DNA from: Macrolepiota albuminosa
Lineage: Eukaryota; Basidiomycota; Agaricomycetes; Agaricales; Agaricaceae
DNA: 64,000 nt
Direction: 5' to 3'
NCBI GenBank assembly: GCA_027475525.1
Contig: JAMWFC010000120.1
Location: 124,001-188,000 of the forward strand
How positions within the stretch are numbered: position 1 is the first letter of the stretch; each line of letters starts with the position of its first letter. This document shows positions 11,817-23,842 of the stretch, piece after piece. Under the pieces are notes generated by a model, which worked only from the letters and a program-made list of their open reading frames with translations, was not told the origin of the DNA and did not search any database. Position numbers and translations under genes: made by a program.

Positions 11817-12169
11817 GCCTGTTGCATGCATTCCATTATGATCATCATTCTATCCCAAGTTCATTCTATCACATGTATCCACATGTGATTATATTCTATC
11901 ACATGTATCCACATGTGATTATTCTTTATTCACATGTATATAGTTTTCCAGTAGTATATAAACTGTAGATAGATCATCTGAAGTCCTACATGTGATTATT
12001 CTTTATTCACATGTATATAGTTTTCCAGTAGTATATAAACTGTAGATAGATCATCTGAAGTCCTGGACTTCAGGTTAGTAATACTTTACTTGCTCAATAC
12101 ACTCTTTCTGACTTTGGACTTCAGCTTTAGTGACAGTTTCTGTCCCCTGTGCTTTGCCTGTCTTTAACA
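11817..12169 (+). mobile_element. S2: family S LTR
   Basis: Starts TGTTGAAATTGCC, ends CTTTAACA, 353 bp including one 77-bp duplication. Its left flank is AAGAC (11812-11816). Its right flank CATGT does not match, but AAGAC reappears in reverse complement next to S3, which points to an inversion. Confidence 0.9.
11911..12064. repeat. 77-bp tandem duplication 2
   Basis: Units 11911-11987 and 11988-12064, inside S2. Confidence 0.9.
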
Positions 12170-14548
12170 CATGTACTATGGAATTACAATGATATACAAC
12201 ACCTTGTGGAGTTGGTGCATTATATTAGCACCTTTTTGCCAGACATATCAGCATATACAGGGCTGCTGATGGCCATGACTTTGAACAGGGCTCCGTTCCA
12301 CTGGCATCCACTGCACCAGCAGTGCTTTAAAATAATCAAACAGATTTGTGCCAAGACACTGGTGCTGTGTTCTATTGATCCTAGGTGGAACAAGCCTATA
12401 TGGCTCATTTGTAATGCGTCCAAGACTGGGTTGAGGCTATGTACAGGCAGGGAGTGTCATGGCAGACTTGCTGCTCTGCCGAGTTTATATTGAAGAAGTT
12501 TACAGTGATGCAGCAGAACTACACCATACATGAGCTAGAGACACTGGCCATACTGGAGGCTCTACTGAAATAGGAGGACAAGTTGATGGAGTATAAGATA
12601 CATGTCATCACCAACCATAAGGCTCTTGAGTTCTTCAAGACACAGGTGCACCTGTTGCCACAGCAACACTGCTGGGTTAATTATATGTCAAGGTATCAGT
12701 TTGACATTACATATGTGAAAGACGAGCTGAACAAGATTGCTGACTATTTGTCCCACTATTTTGAGAGTAATATGAAGGAGAACGTATATGATGAGTACAA
12801 GTATGTTCAGGCAGACAGGCACATGGATCCAGATGGGAAGGACTTGCTTGTTCAGAGATATGAGGAGATCAAGGAGCATGTGATTGAGATCCAGGCCATG
12901 CAGGTTCAGAAGGCCAAGTACAGTTGGTGCCTATGAGACCGGCAGGAGCAGCATGAACTGGAGGTGTGCAATATGGCATGGGATCAGAAGACACCTGATG
13001 GTGGAATGGAGGATGGATCACGTGCAGCGGGGCTGGGAAGCCTAGTATTGGGGGAGGCCCTGAAGTTGAGCAGCAGTAGAGCAGGGCCGGTTGGGAGGAT
13101 TGTGAATTCACAGACATGGTGAGATGGTATTCATGTGACATGTTGTTTGCAGAGATTGTGGCATGCCCTGGTGATCACGTCTGCTTTACAGTGGAGGACA
13201 GGTTTGTCTACACCAATAAATAATGTAGTGGAAGATAGAGTGCTCAGGGTGCTAAGAAATCAGCAGCTGATTACAACACTGCTGAAGCAAGTGCACTGTA
13301 TAGTGGGGGCACTTTGGCCCCCAGCAAATGCTAGCATATATGCGGCGGTGGTACTGGTGACCTCATATGGCCATGGATGCAACTAAGTTTTGTGGTATGT
13401 ATGAGTCATGCCAGTGGTCAAAGACATCAAATGCAAGGCCAGTGGGCCGGTTGCACTCTCTGCCTATTCCCGTTAGATCTTGGGACTTGATTGGGATGGA
13501 CTTTGCTGGTCCTTTCCTGAGGTCCCAGGATTATAACTATTTCTGGGTGGTCATTTGTCAAATGACCAGTATGGTGCACTTGATACTGGTCAACACTACA
13601 ATGACAGCGGCTGAGTTGTCGTGGATATATCTCAAGAAGATTGTGTGATTGCATGGGCTGCTGAGCTCCATTGTCAGTGATAGGAATGTGAAGTTCACTT
13701 CGGCTTGGTGGAGGGAGTTGCACAAGCTGTTGAGAGCAAAACTGCTCATGTTGACCTCGTTTTTGCAGTGATGGTGTTGTGCACCAGGAGGTGTGCAAGT
13801 TTGCACAGCAGGTGTTGGCTAATCTGGTGGATGCAATTATTGAGGCCCATGTATTCCAGACGCATAATGCAAACATATGGAGGAGAAAGGAGCCTGCAAT
13901 TGTGCAGGGTGATTTAGTGTTTCTGTCTATGAAAAATCTCAACTTGCCTAAGAGCAGGGCGGCAAAGCTTTGCTTGAGGTGGGTAGGGCCCTATTGGGTC
14001 TATAGCGCCAAACTAACTAAGCACATCAAACTATGTGCTGGAGCTGCCAGCTGCATTGCAGAAGAGGCGGATTGTGCCTAAGTTTCATGTGTTGTTGCTA
14101 TGACCTTATAGTCCAAGCAATGATGCACTCTTTCCTAATAGGGCTACTCCAGAACCCTATGATTTCAGGGCTGCCAAGGATCAGAAACAGTTTGTGGATG
14201 AAATCATTGGCCATTGGTGGATGGCGCAAGGGGGCCTCAAACTCAAGGTTTGTTGGAGTCTGAAGGACATGATGTGGGAGCCACTGTGTAGTTGCATGGA
14301 ATTAGAGGCCCTGAGCCATTACCTAGAGCTGCAGGGCATTGGCCGCCCATGGAACCTGGCAAGATGTGTGAGTAGTGCATGAGAGGGGGCGGTTGAGCTG
14401 GCACATCAGTTCCAATGCCAGTGAGGGTGATGGAAGTGTCATGGAGGTGACATGGTGGAGCATGACTGTACCCAGATGAGGTTATGTCAGTGTGGCTAAG
14501 TTTGTCAGCAGTGTAATGTGGAGAGATTTTTTTTTCTTTTCTTGTCTT
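12170..14548 (+). pseudogene. Gy2 pol, inverted: RT end, RNase H, integrase, chromodomain
   Basis: Plus-strand remnants in the usual order. 12180-12490 encode the RT connection and RNase H start (FLPDISAYTGLLM, LICNASKTG). 12583-12936 encode RNase H (HVITNHKALEFFKTQ, ITYVKDELNKIADYLS). 13340-13640 encode the integrase knuckle end and core (CGMYESCQWSK, IGMDFAGPF). 13650-14080 encode the rest of integrase with stops. 14194-14382 encode a chromodomain (HWWMAQGGLKLKVCWSLKDMMWEP). The RT palm and protease are absent. The block points opposite to gag. It ends in a T-rich stretch at S3. Confidence 0.8.
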
Positions 14549-14738
14549 TGTTAAAGACAGGCAAAGCACAGGGGACAGAAACTGTCACTAAAGCTGAAGT
14601 CCAAAGTCAGAAAGAGTGAGGACTTCAGATGATCTATCTACAGTTTATATACTACTGGAAAACTATATACATGTGATAGAATGAACTTGGGATAGAATGA
14701 TGATCATAATGGAATGCATGCAACAGGCAATTTCAACA
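14549..14738 (-). mobile_element. S3: short family S LTR
   Basis: 190 bp, same termini as S1 and reversed relative to S2. It lacks most of the internal CACATG repeat region. Left flank GTCTT (14544-14548) is the reverse complement of the left flank of S2; right flank CTTCT matches nothing nearby. Confidence 0.88.
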
Positions 14739-16611
14739 CTTCTCTGTTGGACTGCCCTGTTCCCTTTTTTATCATTGCACACCACTATCCATGGGGTGCT
14801 TCCTAGCACCAGGTCAGCTTGCTGCATCATGAACATGCCAATTTTATCAACTGATGCTGAGGTGTCTGCCGCCTCATCATTTGCTGCTTGTAATGCATTG
14901 CCATCTTTAGCAACTGCTTGTATCATATAGCATAAGCCAAAAACTCATCCAATTGATGTTGGGAGACAGATTATTGTCATGGATCAGTGACCTTCTCATC
15001 TCCAAGGGCAGTCCATCCAGGAATGCCTCACGTATGGTATACTCATCTGGATAGACAGCCATATTCTGAGCGTGCTCCTGCAGCACATCATAAAACTCTT
15101 GCACACCTATCTTCTCACTATACTGCGCCTTTTGGAAGGCCTCACGCACATTCTGCATAGTCAATGGGCTTACAAACTGATTGTACAGTCTAATCAGGAC
15201 ATCCTTGAATGTCTACTCCTGGACTGTTTGGTTTGTGTGCAGGATATGGTGGTGATACCATGCCTTAGCCTCTCCTTCCAGGAACTCCTGCAATACAAAC
15301 ACTTGCTCATGATCCATATCATCTCCCCCATAGTGGCATGCCACCAGATGATAGCACATGTCAATAGCCCAGTCCTTAAGTTGCAAAAACTGAACCCCCA
15401 GTATAAGACTGTATGGTCTTTGCCTCCACCCTATGGGGCTTTACCCCTTCAGGGAAATTGAAACGCACTTCTAGTGTGTCATCTACCAGTTGGATCAACC
15501 GATTGTGCATGTTCTCTCTATGCATCCTGGCTGCCTCATTCATACCAGACATGTTTTCCCAGGCCTCAGGCACAACAGATTGCACTACCTTGCCCCCCTG
15601 CTATCGCCTACTGGCTGTCTGCTGACTAGTTGATTTGCAACTCTCACCTCTGACCTCTCTGTGCAGGATGCTATCATGCCTTGGGCTACCTGTAGCCCTT
15701 TGCCTCTGCAGATACTGCCAGTGCATGTTATCAACAGGCATCACACTATTAACACCTTTGAACACAATGCCTTGATCATTGATGTGCGATTTTCTCTGAG
15801 CTTGGAGGTCCTGGTTCCTCATTCTCTGGAAATTGATTCATTCGGCCATAGTATTGGCCATTGCTACCTACTGGTTCCGCTGTGGCTCCACTTGCATTGC
15901 TGACCTCCCCAGACCCAGCTGCTCTGCCTGCACCTGCAGTGACTCTACTTCTTCCCCAGAGTTTGAAACTCCTTCACACTGTCTTGGCAGTATTCTGTGT
16001 CTCACTTCTCACACCTCCCACTACATCCTGAGTCAACATTTTGACTACTGACTCCCCCTCATTATCCATCCCCATTGGGTACCTCTGCCTGCTGGCAGCA
16101 GCACACCGCCATGCAAAGTCTTCCCTTTATCACCTGCAGATACTTCACAAGTATAATCTTTAGTTGCACTTTGAGCATGGACAAAACTCTGTCCTGCTCC
16201 TCCTCATCTGAGGATGCATCCTCCACATATGCTCGGCAACCTATGCCATTCCCTTCCTGTTCTGCCTTCACATGCAATGTAACTACATTGTCCTCACTCT
16301 CAGGCTCATTTATGACCACAGTGTGTATCTCATGATGCAATGCGGACCTAGCTCGTACCATAGATGCCCCATAGTGTGCTCCTGAATGTGTTTCCCTATC
16401 TCTGCCCCCCACTTGCTCTGCCTTGGCCAGACAAAATGGCAAGCTTTCTGCTGTTCCAATGTTCAAGCATACCTCCTCCAACTGCAGCACTCCCGAAGCA
16501 TGGTCTTCGGGCCCTGCTGCCCAAAAAGTTACCATCTGCTTCTGCTCAGGTCCAGCTGGACCTGCCTTGGGCCCCAGTTGGCACAGCTATTGGGATGCTG
16601 CCTATGATGAA
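14739..16611 (-). pseudogene. Gy2 gag
   Basis: Minus-strand gag of a Ty3 element in several frames. 16535-16062 encode an N-terminal, acidic part (DASSDEEEQDRVLSMLKVQL). 15822-15601 and 15585-15376 continue it. Between 15376 and 14907 lies a capsid-like domain (WAIDMCYHL, then FQKAQYSEKIGVQEFYDVLQEHAQNM and FLDGLPLEMRRSLI), the typical retrotransposon gag pattern. 14926-14739 encode the beginning of the C-terminal part. Protease is missing and S3 sits at the break. Gag packages element RNA. Decayed, with stops throughout. Confidence 0.7.
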
Positions 16612-17735
16612 ACAATCTTAAAACAGTGGATAAGTATGAATAAAGACCCTGCCTCAAATAAAGTGATTACAGCCTCAAAATGACCCTCTCTCTTCATGAA
16701 TAAGCTAGAAAGGAAGTTGTGTAAGATGGCAGAGATGATAGCACACCAGCATTATGAGACTCTTGAAAAAAATAACCTCCCTAGCAACAGGCCTGCTTAC
16801 TGAACTCATACAGAGAAAATCTTATTGCACATAAAGAAATGCATCTTGCCATCCCAGGAAGAGGAGCTGGAAGAAGAGGTGACAAGAAAAGAAGTCCTAG
16901 AAGCCATGTGCACATTAAAGAGCAGGAAAGCAGCTGGTCTTGATGGTATAATACATGAGCTATGGCTATCACTGGCATCCATAATGATCAGGCAGGTTTC
17001 ATGACTGGATATAGGATAGAAGATCAGATGGAATTGGCTCAAATGACTATAGAATGATGTGATAAAACAAAGACTGATGATATGATAATATGCCTGGATC
17101 AAAAAAAGGCCTATAATTGTATTCTACACCCTTTCCTATGGTCTACTCTGAAGAAGTTCGGCATCCTGAGAGGCTTTATAAAAATAGTAAAGGCCCTATA
17201 TTCAGATGTGCAGACAAAGGTGATCCTAAATGGCAAGATTAGCAAGAGCTTTAAGGTTACAAGGGGCATAAGGCAAGGAGATCTCCTTTCATGTATGCTA
17301 TTCAATCTAGCCATCGAATCCCTTGCCCAAATGATCAGAGACTTGCCTCTAAAAGGCATAACTATTGGAGACAAGATTGAACACCTAATCACCACCCTTT
17401 TTGTGGATGATACTACCGCCTACCTAGGAAAGGAAGACAGCTTCCATGATCTTGAAATTATCCTAAAAGACTGGTGTAAAGCATTAGATGCAAAATTCAA
17501 CATTCCAAAGACCATAATAGTTCTGGTAGATATGAAAGAACACAGAAATACCCTGATAACAACATGGAAATCATCCATAGACAAGAGGGCTATCTTAATA
17601 AATATTAAGATAGCTGGCAAGGGAGAAGCCATGCATTTTCTGGATGTGTTTATAAGAAATGGTGTTGAACACACCAGCATCTGAACACCAACTATAGAAG
17701 CGATAGTTAAAGACCTCAAAAGATAGAGAAGGAGT
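16612..17735 (+). pseudogene. LINE segment 2: reverse transcriptase
   Basis: Continuation of the LINE from 1-1576. The first codons (about ETILKQWISMNK) match the end of the Tad1 linker. 17082-17684 is an open RT block with MIICLDQKKAYNCI, the fingers/palm motif GIRQGDLLSCMLFNL and the active site LFVDDTTAYL (FVDD instead of the commoner FADD). Earlier parts (16900-16980) show the AMCTLKSRKAAGLDG block. It is cut at about 17735 by the truncated Gy3 LTR; the thumb and C-terminal parts resume at 29730. Confidence 0.8.
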
Positions 17736-18175
17736 AACCCCACTTTAACTCCTTGCAGTATAAAAGTACTTACCGACTTGTACATAGGAAGCAGAACAGA
17801 GTTTCCTGCCCTACTTACTCTAGTCTCCCTTATGGTCAGCAACATCGAAGTCATTGGCAGTTGCAGACTATCGCTAGCCAATGACATACTCGTGCCTTGC
17901 AGCTACAGCAGGCCTTAACAATGCTTAGACTTTGCTAAGCTTACCGTGTTCTTGCCACTTACATTGCCGTGTTCACTTACCGCTTCTTCCATAGGTGTTT
18001 TTACCTTAGCGCTTGACACTTGCCGACTCCTTTCCGACTTTATCTTATTTTCATAGGTGCATTCTCTGGGACCTGCCTGGGACTCCCCTCATCACTTTTA
18101 GCATGCCCAACACAAGCTTTTGGCATGGTAACACTATTACTACATTTGTTACTGACCAAACTTTGGGCATCATCA
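17736..18175 (+). repeat. Gy3 5' LTR, truncated
   Basis: Matches the right half of the 3' LTR (28804-29729), from the AACTCCTTGCAGTATAAAAG promoter-like block to the terminal GGCATCATCA. Roughly 480 bp of the 5' half is missing, so the left border with the LINE is a deletion junction. Confidence 0.82.
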
Positions 18176-18177
18176 AA

Positions 18178-18218
18178 TTGGAGCCCACCACAAGGGATCT
18201 TTAAGGCAGAATTCTGCC
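18178..18218 (+). promoter_or_regulatory. Gy3 primer-binding region and 14-bp palindrome
   Basis: TTGGAGCCCACC follows the LTR end by two bases and is shared with Gy4 and the leader at 32249-32276, so it is the likely primer-binding site. GGCAGAATTCTGCC at 18205-18218 is a perfect palindrome shared with the leader at 32235-32248. Confidence 0.6.
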
Positions 18219-18582
18219 AGAAATCTGTTTCTAGCATAAGCGCTGTCTGCTAGAGTAGTCGGCTGAAGGCATTCTTCCTTTCTGCCTGTTTCCATCTACT
18301 CCTCAACTTCCAGGTGCCTTACCATGCCACACTCTAGAACAGGAACTACAGGATGCCAAAGATGAGCTTACTGTAGACGACATTCCTGATATCTTTCTGC
18401 ACTTCTTAGAATACAATCTGAGCACCAACAATCCTTTAGCGTCTCCGCTTGCCACCATATAATTGTTTACCCCACCAATGCCATTAACTCCTCTCTTTCA
18501 GCTCTTCAATTCTCACTGCCCATCACCAATACTTAGAACCCCTTTCCCACATCCACTAATCAAACTTGGCACTACAGTTGCC

Positions 18583-19525
18583 ATGGAACAACTAGTTCAG
18601 CGCATGCCGCCACACAATCACTTCTCAGCACCAAAATGGGATGAGTCCAAGCCATGGGAGCTCTCTCAGCTAGTATTTTAAAGAATTAAAGTATTTATTC
18701 AGGGATTGTAGAATAATCACCAACCACATGCAGATGAAGGAATACATAGCAAGATACGTGTCATATAACACAGCAGAGACATGGACAGGCCTTGCTGAGT
18801 TTGCCACCTTTGTTCCTGCTGCACCACTAGTTCCAGCTCAAGGTGCCTCGTATGAAGGCTGGAAGACAACAGTGATCCAGTTGTATCCTGGTGCTGAGGA
18901 GGCTACTTGATACATGGTAAATGAGTTGCAGAAACTAGTACAGAAATTATTTGACAATGGCACATCTTTGCTTGGCATGTTCTTTATGTATTACCATGAG
19001 TTCCAGAAGATTGCCAGATGGCTTTTGCAAAACAGCAAGCTTTATATTAATGAGGAACATCGTCTATTCCAACAGGGCATCCTGACTTCACTTTGGACTC
19101 GCATTGCTTGTCGCCTAGAAATTGTCCAGCAGGCCTATTATCCAAAGGAGCCATATAACATTGCTGACATCTTTGAAGCTGGCAAATGGGTTCTCAAGGG
19201 AACGGACAAACACTGGCATTGGTATGCAATGCACTAGGATAAGCCCACTTCTAGAGTGAACCAATAGTATTATTCCCATCCCACCTCCTACTGACCTGCT
19301 AATGTACCTGCGCCTGACCCTTGCTACTTCTGTGGAGAAATTGGACATACAATGACTAGAGAATGCTGTGCCACTTTAGAAAATTATATGCGGCAAGGAA
19401 GGATTTGAAGGGCTATCAACAGCAAGATAGTTCTAACTACTGGTGCCACCATTCCCAACTACCTGGACAAGAAGTTGTTCCAGAAGCAAGTTGATGAATG
19501 GCATAGGCGCAACCCAGGGCAAATC
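18583..19525 (+). pseudogene. Gy3 gag
   Basis: Starts at ATG 18583 (MEQLVQRMPPHNHFSAPKW), which aligns with the gag start of Gy4 at 52808. The capsid-like domain follows with frameshifts (18728-18910, 18914-19237). A Cys knuckle CYFCGEIGHTMTREC lies near 19322-19370. It ends abruptly at DEWHRRNPGQ, where S4 begins. Everything corresponding to Gy4 53,830-55,810 (gag end, protease, RT start) is absent. Confidence 0.82.
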
Positions 19526-19828
19526 TGTTGAAATTGCCTGTTGCATGCATTCCATTATGATCATCATTCTATCCCAAGTTCATTCTATCACATGTATTCC
19601 CCATGTGATTATATTCTATCACATGTATCCACATGTGATTATTCTTTATTCACATGTATATAGTTTTCCAGTAGTATATAAACTGTAGATAGATCATCTG
19701 AAGTCCTCACTCTTTCTGACTTTGGACTTCAGGTTAGTAATACTTTACTTGCTCAATACACTCTTTCTGACTTTGGACTTCAGCTTTAGTGACAGTTTCT
19801 GTCCCCTGTGCTTTGCCTGTCTTTAACA
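19526..19828 (+). mobile_element. S4: family S LTR at a deletion junction
   Basis: 303 bp, TGTTGAAATT to CTTTAACA. Flanks AAATC and TCCTC do not match. Its two sides align to points of Gy4 nearly 2 kb apart, so it is probably the recombination product of two LTR insertions. Confidence 0.88.
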
Positions 19829-21679
19829 TCCTCACATGCCGTGGACAGAACACAATTGACCGTTACCATCTGGAATCAAAGCTGAGGTCTGCCAAATTAT
19901 TAGGACCAAGATTAAGGCTGGTGTCTACGAACCCTCCAACAGCTCTTACTGCTCCCAATGGTTTTGTGTCATCAAAAAAAAATGGTAACCTACACATAGT
20001 CTACACTCTTGAACTGCTAAATAGGGTTACCATACGACACTCTGGCATACCACCTTTTCCTGACCACATTGCTGAGTCCTTTGCTGGGCATATTTGTGGT
20101 GCTACCCTTGACCTCTATGTTGGTTATGACAAACACCTGATATACTCTTCTTTCCGTGACCTCATCACTTTCCAAACTCTGTTTGGTGCATTGCACCTAG
20201 TCATTTTACTAATGGGCTGGACAAACTCAGTCTCTATATTCCATGATGACATTACTTTTATTCTCCAATCTGAGATACCACACAATGTCCTTAGCTTTAT
20301 TGATGATGTTGGTGTCAAAGGCCCCAAAGACTGGTGACTCATAAATGGCATACTGGCGACCCATTCTGACAACTTCAACGTTCACTTAGTACTATGGAAG
20401 TTTTTCCAGCTGCTCAATCTAGTTCTCCAACATATAAAGTATAGCAGTGGAACCTTTAGCAGCCATAAGCTCCTACTTTGCACACCAAGATTTAAAATAC
20501 TTGGTCACATCTGCACTCCCAATGGATGCATGCCCGACGAGTCTCAGTTAGCACTGCTAGAGTGATGGGGTCCTTGTCATGACTTATCTGAAGTCTGTGC
20601 CTTCCTTGATACCATTGGCATTCTCAGGATATTTGTCAAGAACTTTGCCCATTGCATGCATGCACTTAACTGACTCACCTGTGCCAACGAGCCCTTTGAA
20701 TTTGGGCCAGACCAGGTCACTGCACAACAAGACTTAGTAAAAGCCCTACAAGATGCCAAGCCTCTGGTTTCTATTGACTATACCTCTGCTGACTCTGTTA
20801 TCTTGGCAGTGGATATGTCGTACATTGCCGTTGGTTACTTCTTGTATCAGTGCCTTAGCAATAATTAGAAACAGCAATGCTACAACTACTTTGGGTCTAT
20901 CACACTAAACAACTGGGAATCTCGCTACAGTCAGCCAAAACTGGAACTTTATAGACTCTTCAAAGCCTTCTGGTCGCTAAAGATGTATTTGATTAGCGTG
21001 TGGAATCTTATTGTAGAAGTCGATACAAGGTATATCAAAAGCATGCTGCAGAATTCCAATATCCAGCTATCTACTATTTACTTTAAGTTGGTACATGTCA
21101 AGAGCTTTTTCCACAGACCAGATGGACTCTCTAGGCAACCATGGCAGCCTGGCAACCCAGCAGTGAATCCACAGGCTGATAGTGATTTTGAGGACTGGAT
21201 CGACCAATTACATGGTTTTGTGCATCTTATACAACAACCAATTTCCTTGCTACGTCGGCAACAACCTACTAGCATCCTTTTACATTCTCTTGTCCCTTAC
21301 TGACTTGAGATCTTTAGCGCACCTCTCACATTATACATGGCAAGCATTTATGGCCAAGATTTGCCTCTAGTAAAGGTTGTACAAAAACCTCACCGCTAAG
21401 AGAAGACAGCAGAAACTTGACATATGATGCTGTTCTCTGATCTGCTAAGGCAAAGGCGGAAGACAGTTGCCTGTTAACAGTTGAACAGTAGATACAAAAC
21501 CTCAAGCAACTAGCAGGCCTTACCAACAAACAATATGCAACATTTATCTGATATGCTACACACTTCTTCTTTACCAATAACTGACTTTGGAGATGAAATT
21601 GAGATGGCACTCACAAACTGATCATCAATCCAGAAAGTTGCTTGCATGTCCTGCACGCTATGCATGACAAGCTAAGACA
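19829..21679 (+). pseudogene. Gy3 RT and RNase H
   Basis: Aligns with Gy4 from 55,811. RT shows LDLYVGYDKHLIYSSFRDL, MGWTNSVSIFHDD and the catalytic SFIDDVGVKGPKDW (about 20290-20335). 20340-20760 hold the connection with frameshifts and stops (LGHICTPNG, CAFLDT). RNase H begins at about 20800 (ILAVDMSYIAVG) and continues through 20983-21303 (VWNLIVEVDTRYIK, DGLSRQPWQP). 21304-21679 encode the linker to the integrase knuckle (HAMHDKLRH). The Tc1 element then interrupts it. Confidence 0.85.
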
Positions 21680-21681
21680 TA

Positions 21682-23233
21682 TATTGGCTTAAAAAACTGC
21701 CTCAATGTTTGGCTCTTTTAAAAAAATTTATATGGTGTGCAACAATTACATAAGCAAAAAATCATAGAAATTCACATGACATACAACTGCATCTTGGCTT
21801 CATAATGATATATAAATCATGTGTGACTCACTTTAATTTTCATATTTTCTCAATACTTTTTAGCAGTAGAAGATGGAAACACCTTGCAAAAAGTATAAAC
21901 AATGTCATGTGACCTTGTTTGTACTAATTTGACATGTTCAACTTCAATCAATCACCTTCTTAACACTCTACCACCATCATGCAACCCTGTTTCTGCTGCC
22001 AATCACTCTTCTGTTGCTTCTCTCCTAAATAAGGGGTATTCTCAGCGTCAAATCTGAGCAAAAACTGGCCTGAGAAAGGGCACTGTAAGGAGGGTCAGCA
22101 AAGAGCTGGAGAGCAACAAAGAAAATCATTCTGGAGATTATCCTTCCAAGCTTGCAGCACATGACAAACAGTCTATTATTTGTCAAATTACTACTGGCAA
22201 GCTGGATAATGCTGTTCAAGCTACACAGTTCATCAATTCTGTCATCTCTGGTCCTTTTAATCCTCAGACAGTCAGAAATGCATTGAAGGAGGCAGGCTTT
22301 TGCTCAGCAACAAAGAAGAAAGTTCCTATGCTCAAGGCTGCTCATTGTGCAAACCGGCTCAAATTTGCTCAGTATTATGAAAACTAGACAGTGGAGGATT
22401 GAAAAAGGGTTTTGTGGGGTGATGAGACAAAGATTGATCAGATTGGATTAGATGGGAAGGTATATGTGTGGAAAATTCCAGGAGAACCACTATCTGACTG
22501 CACCACTACACCAACTGTCAAGCATGGAGGAGGAAACAATTTAATAGTATGGGGCTGCATGGGTTGGAATGGAGTAGGGAAGCTTATAGAAGTTCAGGGG
22601 AAGATGGATGCTGCACAGTATTGTGAGATTTTGGATGAGAGAGTGGTGGAAAGCTTTGAAAAGTTGGAAATGGAGGAAGGACGATATTTTCAGCAGGACA
22701 ACGACCCAAAACACACCTCCAAATAGGCAACAACCTGGCTTTCTGATAACAACATCATTGTAATATCCTGGCCTGCCCAATTTCCTGACCTCAATCCCAT
22801 TGAACATCTCTGGATTTACATCAAGTGCAAACTTTTGGAGTATGAGGTACCTTCTAAAGGAGTGCATGAGTTGTGGGAGAGAGTAGTCAAGGAGTGGAAT
22901 GAAATACCATCAGAGGTATGCCAAAGCCTCATAGAGAGCATGCTCAGAAGAATCAAGGCAGTTATAAAGGCAAATGGAGGCCATACCAAGTACTAGATAT
23001 GAAAATTAGAGTAAATTAGAGTGGGTCAAAAAACTGCTTCAATAATTGAATATTTTGTTTGATTTATTAATCAGCAAGTTCTTGTCCAAATCACATGATT
23101 TATATGTCATTATAAAGCCAAGATGTAGTTGTATGTTATGTGATTTTCTACGATTTTTTGCTTATGTAATTGTTGCACACCATGTGAATCTTTTCAAAAG
23201 GGCCAAACATTGGGGCAGTTTTTTGAGCCAGTG
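21682..23233 (+). mobile_element. Tc1/mariner element
   Basis: 1552 bp with long terminal inverted repeats of roughly 150 bp (shared blocks include AAAAAACTGCC, TGGTGTGCAACAATTACATA and AAATCATGTG) and a TA target duplication at 21680-21681 and 23234-23235. Joining the flanks restores collinearity with Gy4 integrase. It carries a decayed DD34E transposase. Confidence 0.92.
22040..22996 (+). pseudogene. Tc1-like transposase (DD34E)
   Basis: Cut-and-paste transposase in the nucleus. The helix-turn-helix N-terminal part is at about 22060-22330 (RKGTVRRVSKELESN, QTVRNALKEAGF). The catalytic triad is visible: WGDETKID (about 22420), QQDNDPKHTS (about 22695) and DLNPIEHLW (about 22795), with 34 residues between the second Asp and the Glu. 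It ends in HTKY and TAG at 22994-22996. In-frame stops near 22386, 22400 and 22725 inactivate it. The exact start is uncertain because of decay. Confidence 0.88.
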
Positions 23234-23235
23234 TA

Positions 23236-23842
23236 GAGGTCTGTATGCTACCTGAGCCTCTCTCTTAGAATGATTTTGGTGGCCACATGCTAGCACCAAC
23301 ATTGCTTGGTACATCAGAACTTGCCACCTCTGCCAAATTCAACAAACGCGTCAAGTACTTATTCTACCAACCATTGCAATGCCAGCTCTTCTCTTCAGCA
23401 AAATTTACATTGATATCATGCACATGCCCAAATCCGGTTGCTACAAGTATATTATTCAAGGTTGCTGCTTGCTAATACACTGGCCTGAATTTTGAATGCT
23501 TCAAAGAGAAAATATGGAAGCAGTCGCCAAGTGGCTATTTGAGGATATCATTTGCCATTGAGGAGTGCTAAGAGAAATTGTCATGGATAATGGTGCGCCA
23601 ATTATCAAAGCGCTAACATATTTTGCCAAGAAATACAACATTCATCACATTCAAGTATCTGGTTACAACAAGCATGCCAATGGCCTGATAGAGAAACCAC
23701 ACTTTGATGTCCAGCAAGTGCTCTTCAAGGCAGTTGATAGCGATGAATCCTGTTGAAGTGAGGTGATATATTCAATATTTTAGTTGGAAAGGGTTACTAT
23801 TTGTAAGCACATGTGTTGTTTTTCCTATTACGTAGCTACCGG
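23236..23842 (+). pseudogene. Gy3 integrase, first part
   Basis: Continues after the Tc1 insertion. Aligns to Gy4 58,000-58,615: knuckle end CHLCQIQQ-like at about 23325, core DIMHMPKSG, second catalytic motif MDNGAPIIKALTYFAKKYNIHHIQ (about 23585) and LIEKPHFDVQQ with the Glu (about 23690). Frameshifts and stops are present. It breaks at GATG/GTGDR where the Gy4-family LTR was inserted. Confidence 0.85.

Larger units (their letters stand above)
7553..16611 (-). mobile_element. Gy2: rearranged Ty3 chromovirus
   Basis: Minus-strand element between LINE segments 1 and 2. It has a 3' LTR at 7553-7748, an accessory ORF region, a pol block now on the plus strand, and gag at 14739-16600 on the minus strand. 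The 5' LTR, protease and most of RT are missing. The orientation conflict between gag and pol is explained by recombination between S2 and S3 (see findings). Heavily decayed and CpG-poor. The right border with the LINE at about 16611 is approximate, and no target duplication is visible there. Confidence 0.7.
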
